NCBI GenBank assembly: GCA_005223375.1
Contig: RXOD01005135.1
Location: forward strand, 1 to 15,724
Source: Amoebophrya sp. AT5.2
Lineage: Eukaryota > Sar > Dinophyceae > Syndiniales > Amoebophryaceae
Direction: 5' to 3'
Length of the DNA stretch: 15,724 nt
Below, piece by piece: positions 1 through 8,689 of the stretch; positions within the stretch are counted from its first letter, which is position 1; the number at the start of each line of letters is the position of its first letter. The notes beneath the pieces are model-generated. The model ran no database searches. It was not told the origin of the DNA and saw only the letters and a program-made list of their open reading frames with translations. The position numbers were made by a program, and so were the translations under genes.

Positions 1-61
1 AAATGTAACGCAAGTACAGAAATGGCGGGTCGTAGGCTGGGATTCCTCAGTTTTCTAATAC
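1..61 (-). repeat. Start of the 3' LTR (partial)
   Basis: These 61 bases match 11848-11908 with a single difference (G at 24, A at 11871). Beyond 61 the copies part: 62 differs, 63 agrees, then similarity is lost. On the minus strand this is the first 61 bases of the 3' LTR, directly after the pol stop; the rest lies before base 1. The edge reads TATTAG on the minus strand rather than the usual TG, so the exact terminus is uncertain by a few bases. Confidence 0.8.
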
Positions 62-106
62 CGATATTTCTTTTGCAGCTGTAGACCCCGCTCCCGAAAG
101 ATGTCT
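62..106 (-). other. Short untranslated stretch with candidate polypurine tract
   Basis: Only about 45 bases separate the pol stop from the 3' LTR. On the minus strand they include two purine-rich runs: GGGAGCGGGG (86-95) and AAAAGAAA (67-74), the latter ending a few bases from the LTR edge. Either could prime plus-strand DNA synthesis. Position next to the LTR favours the second, purine purity and length the first. Neither is a strong classical tract. Confidence 0.35.
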
Positions 107-3100
107 TCACTTCTTGTAAAACGTGGTCCGCAAAATTCTGGTTTTCGTATCGTCAAGTTCTGTTCCCGAAATCTTCGTATCCGATCTCCAGTTGTCAGTA
201 AACGTTCTGCGATTCCCATCCCGATTCAAGTACGTCGTGACTCGCTTGTTCAACAGCTCCCCATACGCGGGTCCACCGTCTTGCGGCTGGTTCCCCTTGC
301 GGTACGGAGAGTACAACTTCTGCCCCGGCGTGCCGGCATTTTCGTAGTACCAACATTCTTCGGTTTCTGTCCACTTGTTGGCGTCGAGTAGTTCCTGCTG
401 CGCGCTGGGTCCCCAATTTCGCAACGCCGCGCACAGCTGTTCGTGATTGATCGTCGATTGCTGATTATTTTCCTTCTTGTTAGTGCTTGCCGCTGGTAGT
501 AGTTCTCGCACCCGCGGCTGTGGAAGCACGTCCTTCCCAAAGAACTCCTTCCGTTTCCGAAATGTCGTTTGCCCAATCCACCGCTCCTTGTCCTCTCGTA
601 GTACACGATGCACATTCTTGCTTCGTGGACCCTTCCAGAAATCTTGTAGTACCCCATGTCGACCTCCGACGAGCCGGAAATGTGTGGTGCGCTGCTCATC
701 GAGATAGCGCGCCGCGGTTTCAACGGTGAAGGCCGAGGAGAGAGGGGTGCAAAGAGCAACACGTTGTCGATTGTGGGTGAGATGGACCTCTTTCTCGCTC
801 TCCCACCACACATCGTTTTGTGTTCGTCGCGGTTGTCGTCGCTGGTGGTGAGGTTTGGAAACGACAACACCGGCACCGCGATCAGATACTTCCTTTTTCT
901 GCTCATCAGACTTAGCAACAACAACAGGAGTAGAGGAACGAATATACCCGTTCTCCTTCCTGTTGCTGACACTGTCTGACGAGCAGACAGTGCCGAACGA
1001 GGAAGGAAGATCTTTTGTCTTTGTCGCATTGATAGTTCCTTTCTTTTCCTCCTGTATCGTGGCAAGCGCAGCTCCGGGAAGCACAGAAACAACTTTGTCC
1101 TCCTCTTCTTCTGCATCAGAATCTAAATCAGTGTCATCTTCTGCATTGTTGTCTCCTACTTTTCGTCTCCTTAGCTTCTCCTGCGCCTCTTTGAATTCTC
1201 CAATCACCTTTAGAATTCGGCAATCCGAAATTCCCCACACCGAGTTCAGATACAACAGAAGCGAGATGACCTCTCGCGGCTCCTTGGTCAGTGCGTCCGA
1301 CCAGTTCTGCTTTCCCGGTATGTGTCGCATCACGAGAGTCTTTTCCTCCCGCAGCTGTTGTAGTGCTTGGTAGTCCAGTCGCAAACTCTTCTCGTTTGGT
1401 TCGGTGAGAAGATTCTTGTTGTCCCCGACTTGAAGGAAGGGAACACCAAGCGAAAGAAGATGGAGGTCGAGCGCAATCTGCAAAGCGAACAAAAGTTCAC
1501 TTGTTAGCAGGCGTTGCGCGAGAAGCTCGATGCCGGTGCTGGAACTGAAGACTCGGCGAGGTATCTTGCTGAAGCTGCTGATCAAAGTCAACCGCATCGA
1601 CAGGTTCCCGGCCAAATTCAACGTGCCCCCGACCCTACTCTTGCTTGCATCGCCACACCCGAGCAGGTAGTGCTCATGGATATCTCCAATTCTCGCTACT
1701 CGTCGTACACTGCTCTCTCCCAGACTGGTCAACAAAGTCAGCCCGTTCAAGTCGTTCACATAGTGCTTCACCGCGTCCCAGCTGTTGGCCTGCTCCGCCT
1801 GGAGTAGACCGCCCGCCAAATCGGAAGCTGCTGCTGCGATGACGCAATTGCTTTTCGTCACCCATAAAATTTCTCCGATCCGCTTCCGAAATGGGTTTTC
1901 CACTTTCTTGCGCATCCATTTGTTCTTTGCCGTGTCCCGACCCTTGAAGAAAGCCAAAACTTCTTCGCGGGTCACTTCTTTGATTTTCTGCGCGTACGCC
2001 TCCTGTGAAACGACGAACACCACTTCCTCCTTCATTTCCCAGCCATTGAACAACACATCGGCGCTGCGCGGCAGGTTGTCGGCTTTTTCGTAGGTGTGCG
2101 GCTTCTGGTCGCGCGTAATGCCATATGCTGTCTCCGCCTTCAGCAGCGCCTCTTCGTTCACTGCCTTGGAGAAGTTGTCACTTACTTGTATATCGTGGCG
2201 CTCAAGCCCCTCAGCCTGCTCCACAAGCATTGCATTCATCTGGTGCTGGTCGACCTCCGCAGGCACGACCTGCACATCCCTTCCTATAAAAGAATCCCTT
2301 CGCCCAGGAGTGAGCTTGGTCCAAGAACCTAAAGGAAACTTCCGAAAGAGAGCATAGATGCGTAACATGTAGAGAAGATGACCCCCACTGCATGTATCAT
2401 CTACGTGTGAACCCAATGCCCCCAGCAGAGTCCCGTCGTGCTGGTAGTGATGTGTCAGCGACATGGCCAACTTCTCCGTGGCTGGATTTTCGAATTGCGT
2501 GCTATTGCTTTTCTCTGCAACGTCGGCTGCGTGTACAGCGGGTTCAGGCGAGGATGGAACAACAGGTCCAGAAATCGTCGGTGCTGGCAAGTGCATGCAC
2601 TTCTCGTCCTGGCGCCCGATGATTGCGGCCGCGCCCTCGATGTCACTCTGGTCCAACTTGTCGATCTCTGCAATTCGCTCCCAGTAGTACTTTTCCACTG
2701 CTTCCTTTCCCTGCTTCATGATTCTCTCCTCCTGCTCCGTCGCAAAACTGCACCACAAACAGGGATCAATTAGCGACTGCTTCATCTGCAAAGCGGCGAG
2801 GACGCGGCGCAACGTCTTCATCCAGTTCAAGGGTGCGTCCTTGCACCCATATAGGCTTTTTACCAACTCGACAAGTTCTTTGAAGTTGAGCTCGCCCATG
2901 CCGCGGATGGTCTTGGGCACCTCCATCCACACTTTGCTGTCCGGATCCTTGGGGTATTCCTCCCCGTAACTTTCCAAAAAGGAAAGCCCGAGGAGGAACG
3001 CCTCCGTCACATCACCAAACCACACATTGCTCCGCATGGCCTGACAGAACTGCAAGAGAAACAGGAAGCTGCTATCGCTCATGGTGTAGCTGCGGCAATC

Positions 3101-6100
3101 CAATCCCTCTCCTTTCTTTCCGCTGAAGCGTCGATCTTGGAAGCCTCTGGAAACCCAGCGACTCTTGATCCGGCTCACCTTGCCGGTCCCAAGATCGACC
3201 TTGATCACAACGACCAACCGACTGGTCATTATGTTCTTGTCCTTCACATCTTTCTTGTCCCTGCTCTCTCCAAAGATGCCGTGCTTCATGACCGCCCTCA
3301 CTTCGTTCCTCACACTAGGAACGAAATATGATTCAAAACCGAGCAGCCGTGCTGTTTCTTCGGAGATTTCCAGCGCACTAGATTTGTGTCCGGTCGTGTG
3401 AAGCTGCATCTTCTCGTGCGCGTCCCGGGGCACCTCGTAGTACACTCTCGCCACCCAAAAATCTTCCTCCACTGGACTCCAGTCTTGTGCCTGTTCGTCC
3501 ACGAACTCCGGCGTGGTTCCCTTTCCCCACCGGATCATCACGTTGTTTCCCATATATTTCTGCGGCAGCGGCTTGTTCTTGCCAATTTCGACCGCAGTGA
3601 CGACGTAGTCGATGTCCAAATTGTTCTTGTTGTTCAACGAGTCGGAAATCTCCCGCCCGTTGAGGAGCTGACTAAACTGCCAGCAGATTTTGTCGGTATG
3701 CATGAGTCGTCCCGAGTGCGACGTCTTTCCCTCCAACATCGACGACACCGTTGGCAAAACAGTGAAGTCGTACGCTCTCTCGACTCCTCCTACAAGACCA
3801 TGCGCAGCCGGAGTTAGCAAAACCTGGCCGCCCTCAGCATTCAGCTCCATGGTGCTCACACAGTGCTGCAACTTGGTCAGAATATTTCTGTGCAGGTGGT
3901 CGCTGTCAATGATGCGGTCCTGCTTCGCGAGAAACACCTTTCCCGATCCTGGCATGTTGTACTCACCGCTTTCAGTAGAGGCGGTGAAGAGTGATTCCAT
4001 CGATTCCATCGCGTGCGTCCGTGCGCGTTTCGTAACAGGTTGGCCTTCCCGCGGCGAGCTGCTCTCCAAAGACTGCACTACTGACTCGAACCGATCCGAG
4101 GCTGCTTGCTCAGCTGCTTCGAAACGCTCCGCCCAGGGATGAATTCTGTCATACAGTCTTCCACTACTGATGACTGTCTCTCGATTGTTGTCGATGTTGT
4201 TTTCTGGCTGCGGTGCTGGCTGCGGCGCCCGCACTTGGCCTGCTACTGGTAAAACGGTTTGGAGAAACATGGAAGGAACCTTCTTCATCTCGGTTCTCCC
4301 AACCCACTTGCGCTGCCCGTGCAGCACATCCGACGGCCTCCGACTACCACCACCCCGTCTCCAATTGTCCTCGTACTTGTACTCGACGAGGGGTTCATCA
4401 GTGAAGTGCGCGTATGTGGTGCGCTCTCCAGTCAACTTTCCAAACTCCAGCTCCGGAAAATACGCGTGGAGCGGAACAAAGGCCTTGGTGCGCGGTTTAT
4501 AGTGCCAGCGCACAAGATGTGTTGGCGTTTCCGTCCACTCGTCGGCCGGAATGTCTGCCATAGGGTCGATGTAGTCCTCGCTCTGCAACGGCTGCGGAGC
4601 TGGTGCTCCATCGTCACTGGACGAGTCGTCGTCGTCCTCCTGCAAAGGTAGAGATTGTCGATGTCCTCTCTTTGAAGCGACTGCTACTGTAGGCCGCTCA
4701 TCATCCGGTACTGGAATGCAATTGATGCCACCATCACCGTGTATTTCCGACATGTGCTGCAGCAGCCGACTCCTCGAAGTGAACTTTCGACCACATTCAA
4801 AACAAATGTGCCCGAACTGTCCCTCTCCTAGTGCTTCTGCTGCTGCTGTGCTAACACCGCCGCGCACGCTCGTGACCGGATCCTGCAGGAACGGCGTTTC
4901 GTGCTCGTGCGCGTTGTTGATTCGGATCTCGAGCTCGTCGCCAACAGGTTCGTCAACGTACATCTCGAGATCTGCTCCTTCTGCATCAGCGGAGATGAAC
5001 GCCAGGTCCTTTATGTAGTACCTGGCAACCCCCGTATTAATTCTGACGTCGGCGCTGTCGTCGTAGACGGTTACTACAGTCCCGACTTCGTTCCGACGAA
5101 AGCGGTCCGATCTGCGTACGTAAACTTCCATGCCCGGCGTCAACTTGGTGATGTCTGCTACTCGTTTATAGCCCCGTCCCACCAACTCGCATCGCCGCAG
5201 AATTTCTTGTAAATCCCTCTGTGATATGCTACTACGCACAATCTTCTGCAGTTTCCCTTTTGCCGTAAACCATTCATCCAGCTTGTCCCTACACTCCTCA
5301 TCTTCTACCAAGTCGTCCCTCAGTCGTTCCCAATCTCTCGCTCCCGAGAAATATCCACCGCTGCTTAGATTGAATGGTGTTAGTACCGTACCCAAGATTG
5401 GCGTTGAATTCACTTGCGTGAGGTGCTCGGCGTTGAGTTCGCGCCGAGCGATCATATCGATGTCGTTGATGTCGCTGTCGTTCTTGGTCGACAGGAACTG
5501 CTCGAGCACGTCGTCGAGCGATTCTGCAATGGCTGAACGGGAGGACCAACTCCAAACGAGGGCTTCGACGTGCGCGTCGTACGGCGATACGGTCAACTTC
5601 CGGATGTTCTTCCTGTGCTGTTCGTTCATCCGCTCCAGCTTCGAAATGCGGAAAGCGGATTTGAGCCCGATGCTGTGTCCGAAGATATTCAGCGATCGAA
5701 GGACCTTCTTGAAGAGAAGATTATCGAACTCCGAGCCTTCGTCGAAGAGCATTTTAGGAGGGGATCCCTGGGATACAAGCCTCATGAGCAAAACTGCCCG
5801 AACGGCTGCACCCGTAATCCCTCCATAGTAGTCATCAGCCAGCTCCGATACTCGCAAACGAGTGCAAGCATCAAGAACATAAACGGCCCGACCCAGCTTG
5901 CTCTTGATTGTATCTGCTATCCACAGTTGGTTCTTATCGCTGGCGTATTGGAGCAAAGCTCCACGCTCGCGAATTTGCTGCACATCATCCATATCACAGC
6001 ACTTCTTGCAAAGCGCTCGGATGCGTTTCATTGCTCGTTTCGCTTGGCCACGGAACAAGTTCTCGATGGCCGACGCGTGTCCAAGTTGTCGATGCTGTCG

Positions 6101-8689
6101 TTGAAGCCAAGCGAGCTCCGCCGGATTTAGATCGGGGAACTCGCGCGAGAGCCTCTGCATAATATTACCGTCGTCCCCTGCGATCCAGTTTCCCAGACCT
6201 GTTGACGAGGAAGTCGACTGTTGTTGCATGTTTGTAGCGCCACCTGAAGATGATGACAACTGCGTCTGCTGATCCTGTTGTTCTCCCTGGGCTTCACCCG
6301 CTGGCATAAAAGCCGACGCGTGGGGGTTTAGATTTCCCTCCGAGGAGCTGCTTGTCGGTACAAACGATGGTGGTTGTGGATTGGGATTTCCCTCTGAGGA
6401 CGAAGATGATATAGAGTCGCCCTGGCTCGCAAAAGCCGCCGCGACCACCACCTCGTCCAAAGTCTCCCTTAACTCGTTTTGTGCTGTTGCGCCGTACTCG
6501 CCCGCCAAGATCATGTAAGATCTAGCCAGCATCGTGCGTTGCGCTTCGTCGAGATCCAGAAAGTACTCGTTCTCGCCGTCCGGCTGCACCTTACTCATTG
6601 AAGGAACTGGATCGCACGCAAGAAAGGTCCTCGCTGGCTGGAGAATTTCTTCCAACTGCTCTTGGTCGGAAGATCTGCTGAATTTAGATTTTCTGGGTTT
6701 GGGGATCGAGGGCGTGACCACATTTCTTTTGTTCACGCAGCCCACGGGGATGAACTCGATCTCCAGCATATCTATGTTGGCCGCAGGAAAAAGATCCACT
6801 TCTTCGCGATCTATTACTGCGCATGGCGGCGACTCGTCGTGACAGACGTTTACGGAGTAGCTGTCGAGGAATGGTCGCCCCAACAGAATGGGGAAGTTCC
6901 CCACGTTGCCGTCCGTAATGATCTCGAACCACGCCGAGAAAACCCGCTTCTTTTTGTCCTTGGGCAGAAGAAAGCACAGCAAAACCCTCTTCTTCGCTAC
7001 CGGCGCGCTCGGGTCCACTCCGTCCCCAGCCATAGTGCCAAAGCACGCTGGCTCTTCCGCATCCACCACTCCGCCGCGCGAGAAACGTTGTGCCATGCCG
7101 AGGAGCGTCCCCGGCAAACAATTGTGCGAACTGTCGGTGTCGAGTCCAACAGGTCCTCCATGCTGGGGGTACTGCCGGGTTTTCTTCACCGTTTGTAAAA
7201 CACGTCCATACTGCTCCACTTTCTGCGACAGGAACCCTTGTCCCATCTTCCTGTACGGTCCCAATTTCCTCGCAGGAGGAGGCTGCCGACGTCCTGTTGG
7301 CCCATATGTGGCAGCTCCTTCTGGTCGCGACGACGAGGAGGATGAGGAACTTTTCTTTTGTGATTCTTCATCTATGCTCATACTGCTGCTGCTGGACGGC
7401 TGGGAGTGATCAGTTCCTGACGTCGCTGCTGTAGAGCTGCTGTTAGAGTCTTCGGGACTCATACTTGAAGATGTTGCATCGCTTGTGGAGGAAGGCGGCG
7501 CCGACACCGGTGCAGGAGCCACATATCTATCAAAAACAAGATCTTGTTGTGGATCCACATAGTCGGTGTTCAGTGCTGCTTCGCGCAGCATTCGCTTCCT
7601 CTTTCTGCGTAGCTTTTGTGTGTCGTGCGACGGCCGCATTGAAGATGACGGCAGTTGCTGTGTTCGCCGCGAAGGCTGTGATGAAGATCGCATGGAGAAA
7701 TCGTAGACGGAAGGATATTCCGCCATTGAATCCAACTTGTCCATGCCCTCCTGTAGAAACTGTTCTTCGTCTTGAGATTTCCGCTCCGCGACATTCTCGC
7801 GGGAGCTGGATGTCGATGACTTCGGAGTGGGGATCCGAAGGCTGTTTATTGTGGATGTTGCGCGCTGTTCAAATTTGTTCGGTGTTGGTGCCGGCGGAAT
7901 AACTGGCGGAGTTGAGGAAATGTCCGAAGGCACTCTCCGCATCTCGACGTCAGAGTTCTGCTGGCTGTTCATTTGGTTCAAAGGCCCAGAGGCCATCTGT
8001 ACATCGGTTGTGCGCGTCGATCGAGGAATCGGTGTCGGTGCTGGCGCCGGCGGCTGCGACGACGAAGAAGAAACAGATTTAGAACTGGTCGTGGTTGAGG
8101 TCGTGTTCGACCGCGTCCCCGCTGGTTCCTCCTGCTGTTTCCGCTGGTCACCACCAGGCGAAGTCGTTAACTTTTGCGCCGAAATCGAAGAAATCGAAGA
8201 TCTCGAATCAGCACTGCTGCTAGTAACTCCTCCCATCCGCACGTTGTCGTTACTTTCACTTCCCCCATCCACCTCCGCGATTTGTGTGCTTTTCTGTTCT
8301 GATTGTGACTGTAAAGCTCCGTCACCATTGTTGCTGGTACTGCTGGTTGCTGTATCCCTCCATGCTGCTGGTGCAGCTGCACCAGTCGCGATGTCCTTCA
8401 ACCAGGTGGAAGTCGAATTCCGATTCCCTTCCACCACCACCTCCTCCGCCAAAACTTCTGGCTCCATGCGCACGTCGCTACTGCTCCTTGACGTGGTTCT
8501 CATGGTGCTGTCCCGTTCATCGTCAGACACCACCTCCACGCCAAACTCATCCAGCAGGTTGTTTGATGTAGGTAAGTCATGCGGTAGTTGTTGTTCTTTG
8601 TCGTTTTCGGACTTTGACTGCTGCTTTTCGTGCTTGCAGCTTGTGTTGCATTCTGCTGGCGAAAACTTTACTTTTACTTCCACTTGCAT
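107..8689 (-). CDS. pol: Copia-type Pol polyprotein (protease, integrase, RT, RNase H)
   Basis: A 2860-residue polyprotein. Residues 1-480 are a Ser/Pro/Thr-rich, probably disordered region. Protease is about 512-630, with an active-site-like D517-T-D519 and the flap-side motif ILLGR (601-605). Integrase has an HHCC finger (H866, H871, C894, C897), a core D926, D983, E1019 with exactly 35 residues between the last two, and an SH3-like C-terminal part near 1180-1233. A C2H2 finger follows (C1296, C1299, H1312, H1317). Reverse transcriptase spans about 1796-2110, with DVTEAFL (D1893), SLYGCKDAP (1945-1953) and the catalytic pair D2097 D2098 in HVDD. RNase H shows D2347, E2388, D2423, D2465. A 370-residue tail with an acidic patch (2516-2531) follows. 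ATG at 8689 is the first Met after the gag stop, but the frame is open back to that stop, so Pol may instead be made as a Gag-Pol readthrough product. Confidence 0.95.
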   Translation of the reverse strand: MQVEVKVKFSPAECNTSCKHEKQQSKSENDKEQQLPHDLPTSNNLLDEFGVEVVSDDERDSTMRTTSRSSSDVRMEPEVLAEEVVVEGNRNSTSTWLKDIATGAAAPAAWRDTATSSTSNNGDGALQSQSEQKSTQIAEVDGGSESNDNVRMGGVTSSSADSRSSISSISAQKLTTSPGGDQRKQQEEPAGTRSNTTSTTTSSKSVSSSSSQPPAPAPTPIPRSTRTTDVQMASGPLNQMNSQQNSDVEMRRVPSDISSTPPVIPPAPTPNKFEQRATSTINSLRIPTPKSSTSSSRENVAERKSQDEEQFLQEGMDKLDSMAEYPSVYDFSMRSSSQPSRRTQQLPSSSMRPSHDTQKLRRKRKRMLREAALNTDYVDPQQDLVFDRYVAPAPVSAPPSSTSDATSSSMSPEDSNSSSTAATSGTDHSQPSSSSSMSIDEESQKKSSSSSSSSRPEGAATYGPTGRRQPPPARKLGPYRKMGQGFLSQKVEQYGRVLQTVKKTRQYPQHGGPVGLDTDSSHNCLPGTLLGMAQRFSRGGVVDAEEPACFGTMAGDGVDPSAPVAKKRVLLCFLLPKDKKKRVFSAWFEIITDGNVGNFPILLGRPFLDSYSVNVCHDESPPCAVIDREEVDLFPAANIDMLEIEFIPVGCVNKRNVVTPSIPKPRKSKFSRSSDQEQLEEILQPARTFLACDPVPSMSKVQPDGENEYFLDLDEAQRTMLARSYMILAGEYGATAQNELRETLDEVVVAAAFASQGDSISSSSSEGNPNPQPPSFVPTSSSSEGNLNPHASAFMPAGEAQGEQQDQQTQLSSSSGGATNMQQQSTSSSTGLGNWIAGDDGNIMQRLSREFPDLNPAELAWLQRQHRQLGHASAIENLFRGQAKRAMKRIRALCKKCCDMDDVQQIRERGALLQYASDKNQLWIADTIKSKLGRAVYVLDACTRLRVSELADDYYGGITGAAVRAVLLMRLVSQGSPPKMLFDEGSEFDNLLFKKVLRSLNIFGHSIGLKSAFRISKLERMNEQHRKNIRKLTVSPYDAHVEALVWSWSSRSAIAESLDDVLEQFLSTKNDSDINDIDMIARRELNAEHLTQVNSTPILGTVLTPFNLSSGGYFSGARDWERLRDDLVEDEECRDKLDEWFTAKGKLQKIVRSSISQRDLQEILRRCELVGRGYKRVADITKLTPGMEVYVRRSDRFRRNEVGTVVTVYDDSADVRINTGVARYYIKDLAFISADAEGADLEMYVDEPVGDELEIRINNAHEHETPFLQDPVTSVRGGVSTAAAEALGEGQFGHICFECGRKFTSRSRLLQHMSEIHGDGGINCIPVPDDERPTVAVASKRGHRQSLPLQEDDDDSSSDDGAPAPQPLQSEDYIDPMADIPADEWTETPTHLVRWHYKPRTKAFVPLHAYFPELEFGKLTGERTTYAHFTDEPLVEYKYEDNWRRGGGSRRPSDVLHGQRKWVGRTEMKKVPSMFLQTVLPVAGQVRAPQPAPQPENNIDNNRETVISSGRLYDRIHPWAERFEAAEQAASDRFESVVQSLESSSPREGQPVTKRARTHAMESMESLFTASTESGEYNMPGSGKVFLAKQDRIIDSDHLHRNILTKLQHCVSTMELNAEGGQVLLTPAAHGLVGGVERAYDFTVLPTVSSMLEGKTSHSGRLMHTDKICWQFSQLLNGREISDSLNNKNNLDIDYVVTAVEIGKNKPLPQKYMGNNVMIRWGKGTTPEFVDEQAQDWSPVEEDFWVARVYYEVPRDAHEKMQLHTTGHKSSALEISEETARLLGFESYFVPSVRNEVRAVMKHGIFGESRDKKDVKDKNIMTSRLVVVIKVDLGTGKVSRIKSRWVSRGFQDRRFSGKKGEGLDCRSYTMSDSSFLFLLQFCQAMRSNVWFGDVTEAFLLGLSFLESYGEEYPKDPDSKVWMEVPKTIRGMGELNFKELVELVKSLYGCKDAPLNWMKTLRRVLAALQMKQSLIDPCLWCSFATEQEERIMKQGKEAVEKYYWERIAEIDKLDQSDIEGAAAIIGRQDEKCMHLPAPTISGPVVPSSPEPAVHAADVAEKSNSTQFENPATEKLAMSLTHHYQHDGTLLGALGSHVDDTCSGGHLLYMLRIYALFRKFPLGSWTKLTPGRRDSFIGRDVQVVPAEVDQHQMNAMLVEQAEGLERHDIQVSDNFSKAVNEEALLKAETAYGITRDQKPHTYEKADNLPRSADVLFNGWEMKEEVVFVVSQEAYAQKIKEVTREEVLAFFKGRDTAKNKWMRKKVENPFRKRIGEILWVTKSNCVIAAAASDLAGGLLQAEQANSWDAVKHYVNDLNGLTLLTSLGESSVRRVARIGDIHEHYLLGCGDASKSRVGGTLNLAGNLSMRLTLISSFSKIPRRVFSSSTGIELLAQRLLTSELLFALQIALDLHLLSLGVPFLQVGDNKNLLTEPNEKSLRLDYQALQQLREEKTLVMRHIPGKQNWSDALTKEPREVISLLLYLNSVWGISDCRILKVIGEFKEAQEKLRRRKVGDNNAEDDTDLDSDAEEEEDKVVSVLPGAALATIQEEKKGTINATKTKDLPSSFGTVCSSDSVSNRKENGYIRSSTPVVVAKSDEQKKEVSDRGAGVVVSKPHHQRRQPRRTQNDVWWESEKEVHLTHNRQRVALCTPLSSAFTVETAARYLDEQRTTHFRLVGGRHGVLQDFWKGPRSKNVHRVLREDKERWIGQTTFRKRKEFFGKDVLPQPRVRELLPAASTNKKENNQQSTINHEQLCAALRNWGPSAQQELLDANKWTETEECWYYENAGTPGQKLYSPYRKGNQPQDGGPAYGELLNKRVTTYLNRDGNRRTFTDNWRSDTKISGTELDDTKTRILRTTFYKK
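554..814 (-). other. Second copy of an unnamed repeated Pol domain (residues ~2626-2712)
   Basis: This segment lies in the C-terminal extension of Pol, after RNase H. It shares a pattern with residues 1383-1470: D-x-W, a following Glu, H-x2-[KR]-x-R, P-L, F, then E-x-R/Q-R-T-T, an aromatic-Trp pair, V-L and W-[VI]-G-[RQ]-T followed by basic residues. Two one- or two-residue gaps and one shorter spacer align the two. The function is unknown. I infer duplication within the polyprotein or two uses of one fold. Confidence 0.65.
1280..1672 (-). other. RNase H domain of Pol
   Basis: Residues about 2340-2470 carry the four acidic positions of RNase H in order: GCGDAS (D2347), GIELLA (E2388), VGDNK (D2423) and WSDALTK (D2465). 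The last motif and the preceding HIPGKQN closely follow the Copia pattern. The domain removes the RNA template during reverse transcription. It is intact and in the usual place, but is followed by an unusual 370-residue tail instead of ending the protein. Confidence 0.9.
2360..3304 (-). other. Reverse transcriptase domain of Pol, with internal insertion
   Basis: Residues about 1796-2110. Visible Copia motifs are SRWVSRGFQD (1843-1852), FGDVTEAFL (catalytic D1893), KSLYGCKDAP (1944-1953), DPCLWC (1975-1980) and HVDDT (catalytic D2097, D2098). In typical Copia enzymes only some 15-20 residues part the fourth and fifth motifs; here about 115 do, an inserted charged, probably helical and then Pro/Ser-rich stretch (about 1983-2088; bases 2426-2743). 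The usual aromatic residue of YVDD is His. All three catalytic Asp are kept, so activity is plausible. Confidence 0.9.
4280..4543 (-). other. First copy of an unnamed repeated Pol domain (residues ~1383-1470)
   Basis: It lies between the C2H2 finger and the reverse transcriptase. Key residues are D1383, W1385, H1394, R1400, P1406-L1407, F1411, E1422-R-T-T, D1441-N-W, V-L and KWVGRTE (1461-1467). The pattern recurs at residues 2626-2712. A function in target choice, capsid binding or nucleic-acid binding is possible, but nothing in the sequence decides it. Confidence 0.65.
4739..4810 (-). other. C2H2 zinc finger within Pol
   Basis: Residues 1294-1317 fit C-x2-C-x12-H-x4-H (C1296, C1299, H1312, H1317), with the Phe and Leu core residues of a classical finger (F1303, L1309-L1310). 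It sits just after the SH3-like end of integrase, where other retroelements carry chromodomains or targeting tails. A role in choosing DNA targets is an inference. Confidence 0.8.
4991..6094 (-). other. Integrase region of Pol
   Basis: The N-terminal zinc-binding HHCC motif is H866-x4-H871-x22-C894-x2-C897. The catalytic core has D926 (IADT), D983 (FDEGSEF) and E1019 (KLERMNEQ), giving a perfect D-D-35-E spacing. Residues 1180-1233 (from about 5152 to 4991) look like the small beta-rich C-terminal domain. The enzyme joins the cDNA to host DNA. All catalytic residues are present. Confidence 0.92.
6296..6409 (-). repeat. Tandem Ser-rich repeat in Pol
   Basis: Residues 761-798, just upstream of integrase, hold two adjacent copies of a unit of about 19 residues, SSSSEGNxNPxxxxFxP. 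The copies differ at several positions. This looks like a local duplication in a flexible linker between protease and integrase; no function is implied. Confidence 0.7.
6800..7156 (-). other. Retropepsin-like aspartic protease region of Pol
   Basis: Residues about 512-630. VGLDTDSSHNCLPG (514-527) sits where retropepsins have hydrophobic-hydrophobic-D-[ST]-G-[AS]. About 80 residues later NFPILLGRPFL (598-608) matches the second hallmark, two hydrophobics then G-[RD]. The Gly of the D-T-G triplet is Asp (D519, GAC). A one-base change (GGC to GAC) would account for this. The fold assignment is good; activity is uncertain. Confidence 0.75.

Noticed and set aside
250..1116. 288-codon minus-strand ORF in another frame of the pol tail
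   Set aside because: Very basic, low-complexity composition. The pol frame through here holds the repeated-domain pattern and ends next to the LTR.
5226..5828. 200-codon plus-strand ORF antisense to integrase
   Set aside because: The opposite strand carries a perfect DD35E integrase; Ser/Leu-rich shadow.
6160..6168. TAATATTAC, the geminivirus-type origin nonamer
   Set aside because: It lies inside the pol coding sequence, has no flanking inverted repeat and is 6 kb from the Rep gene; chance occurrence.
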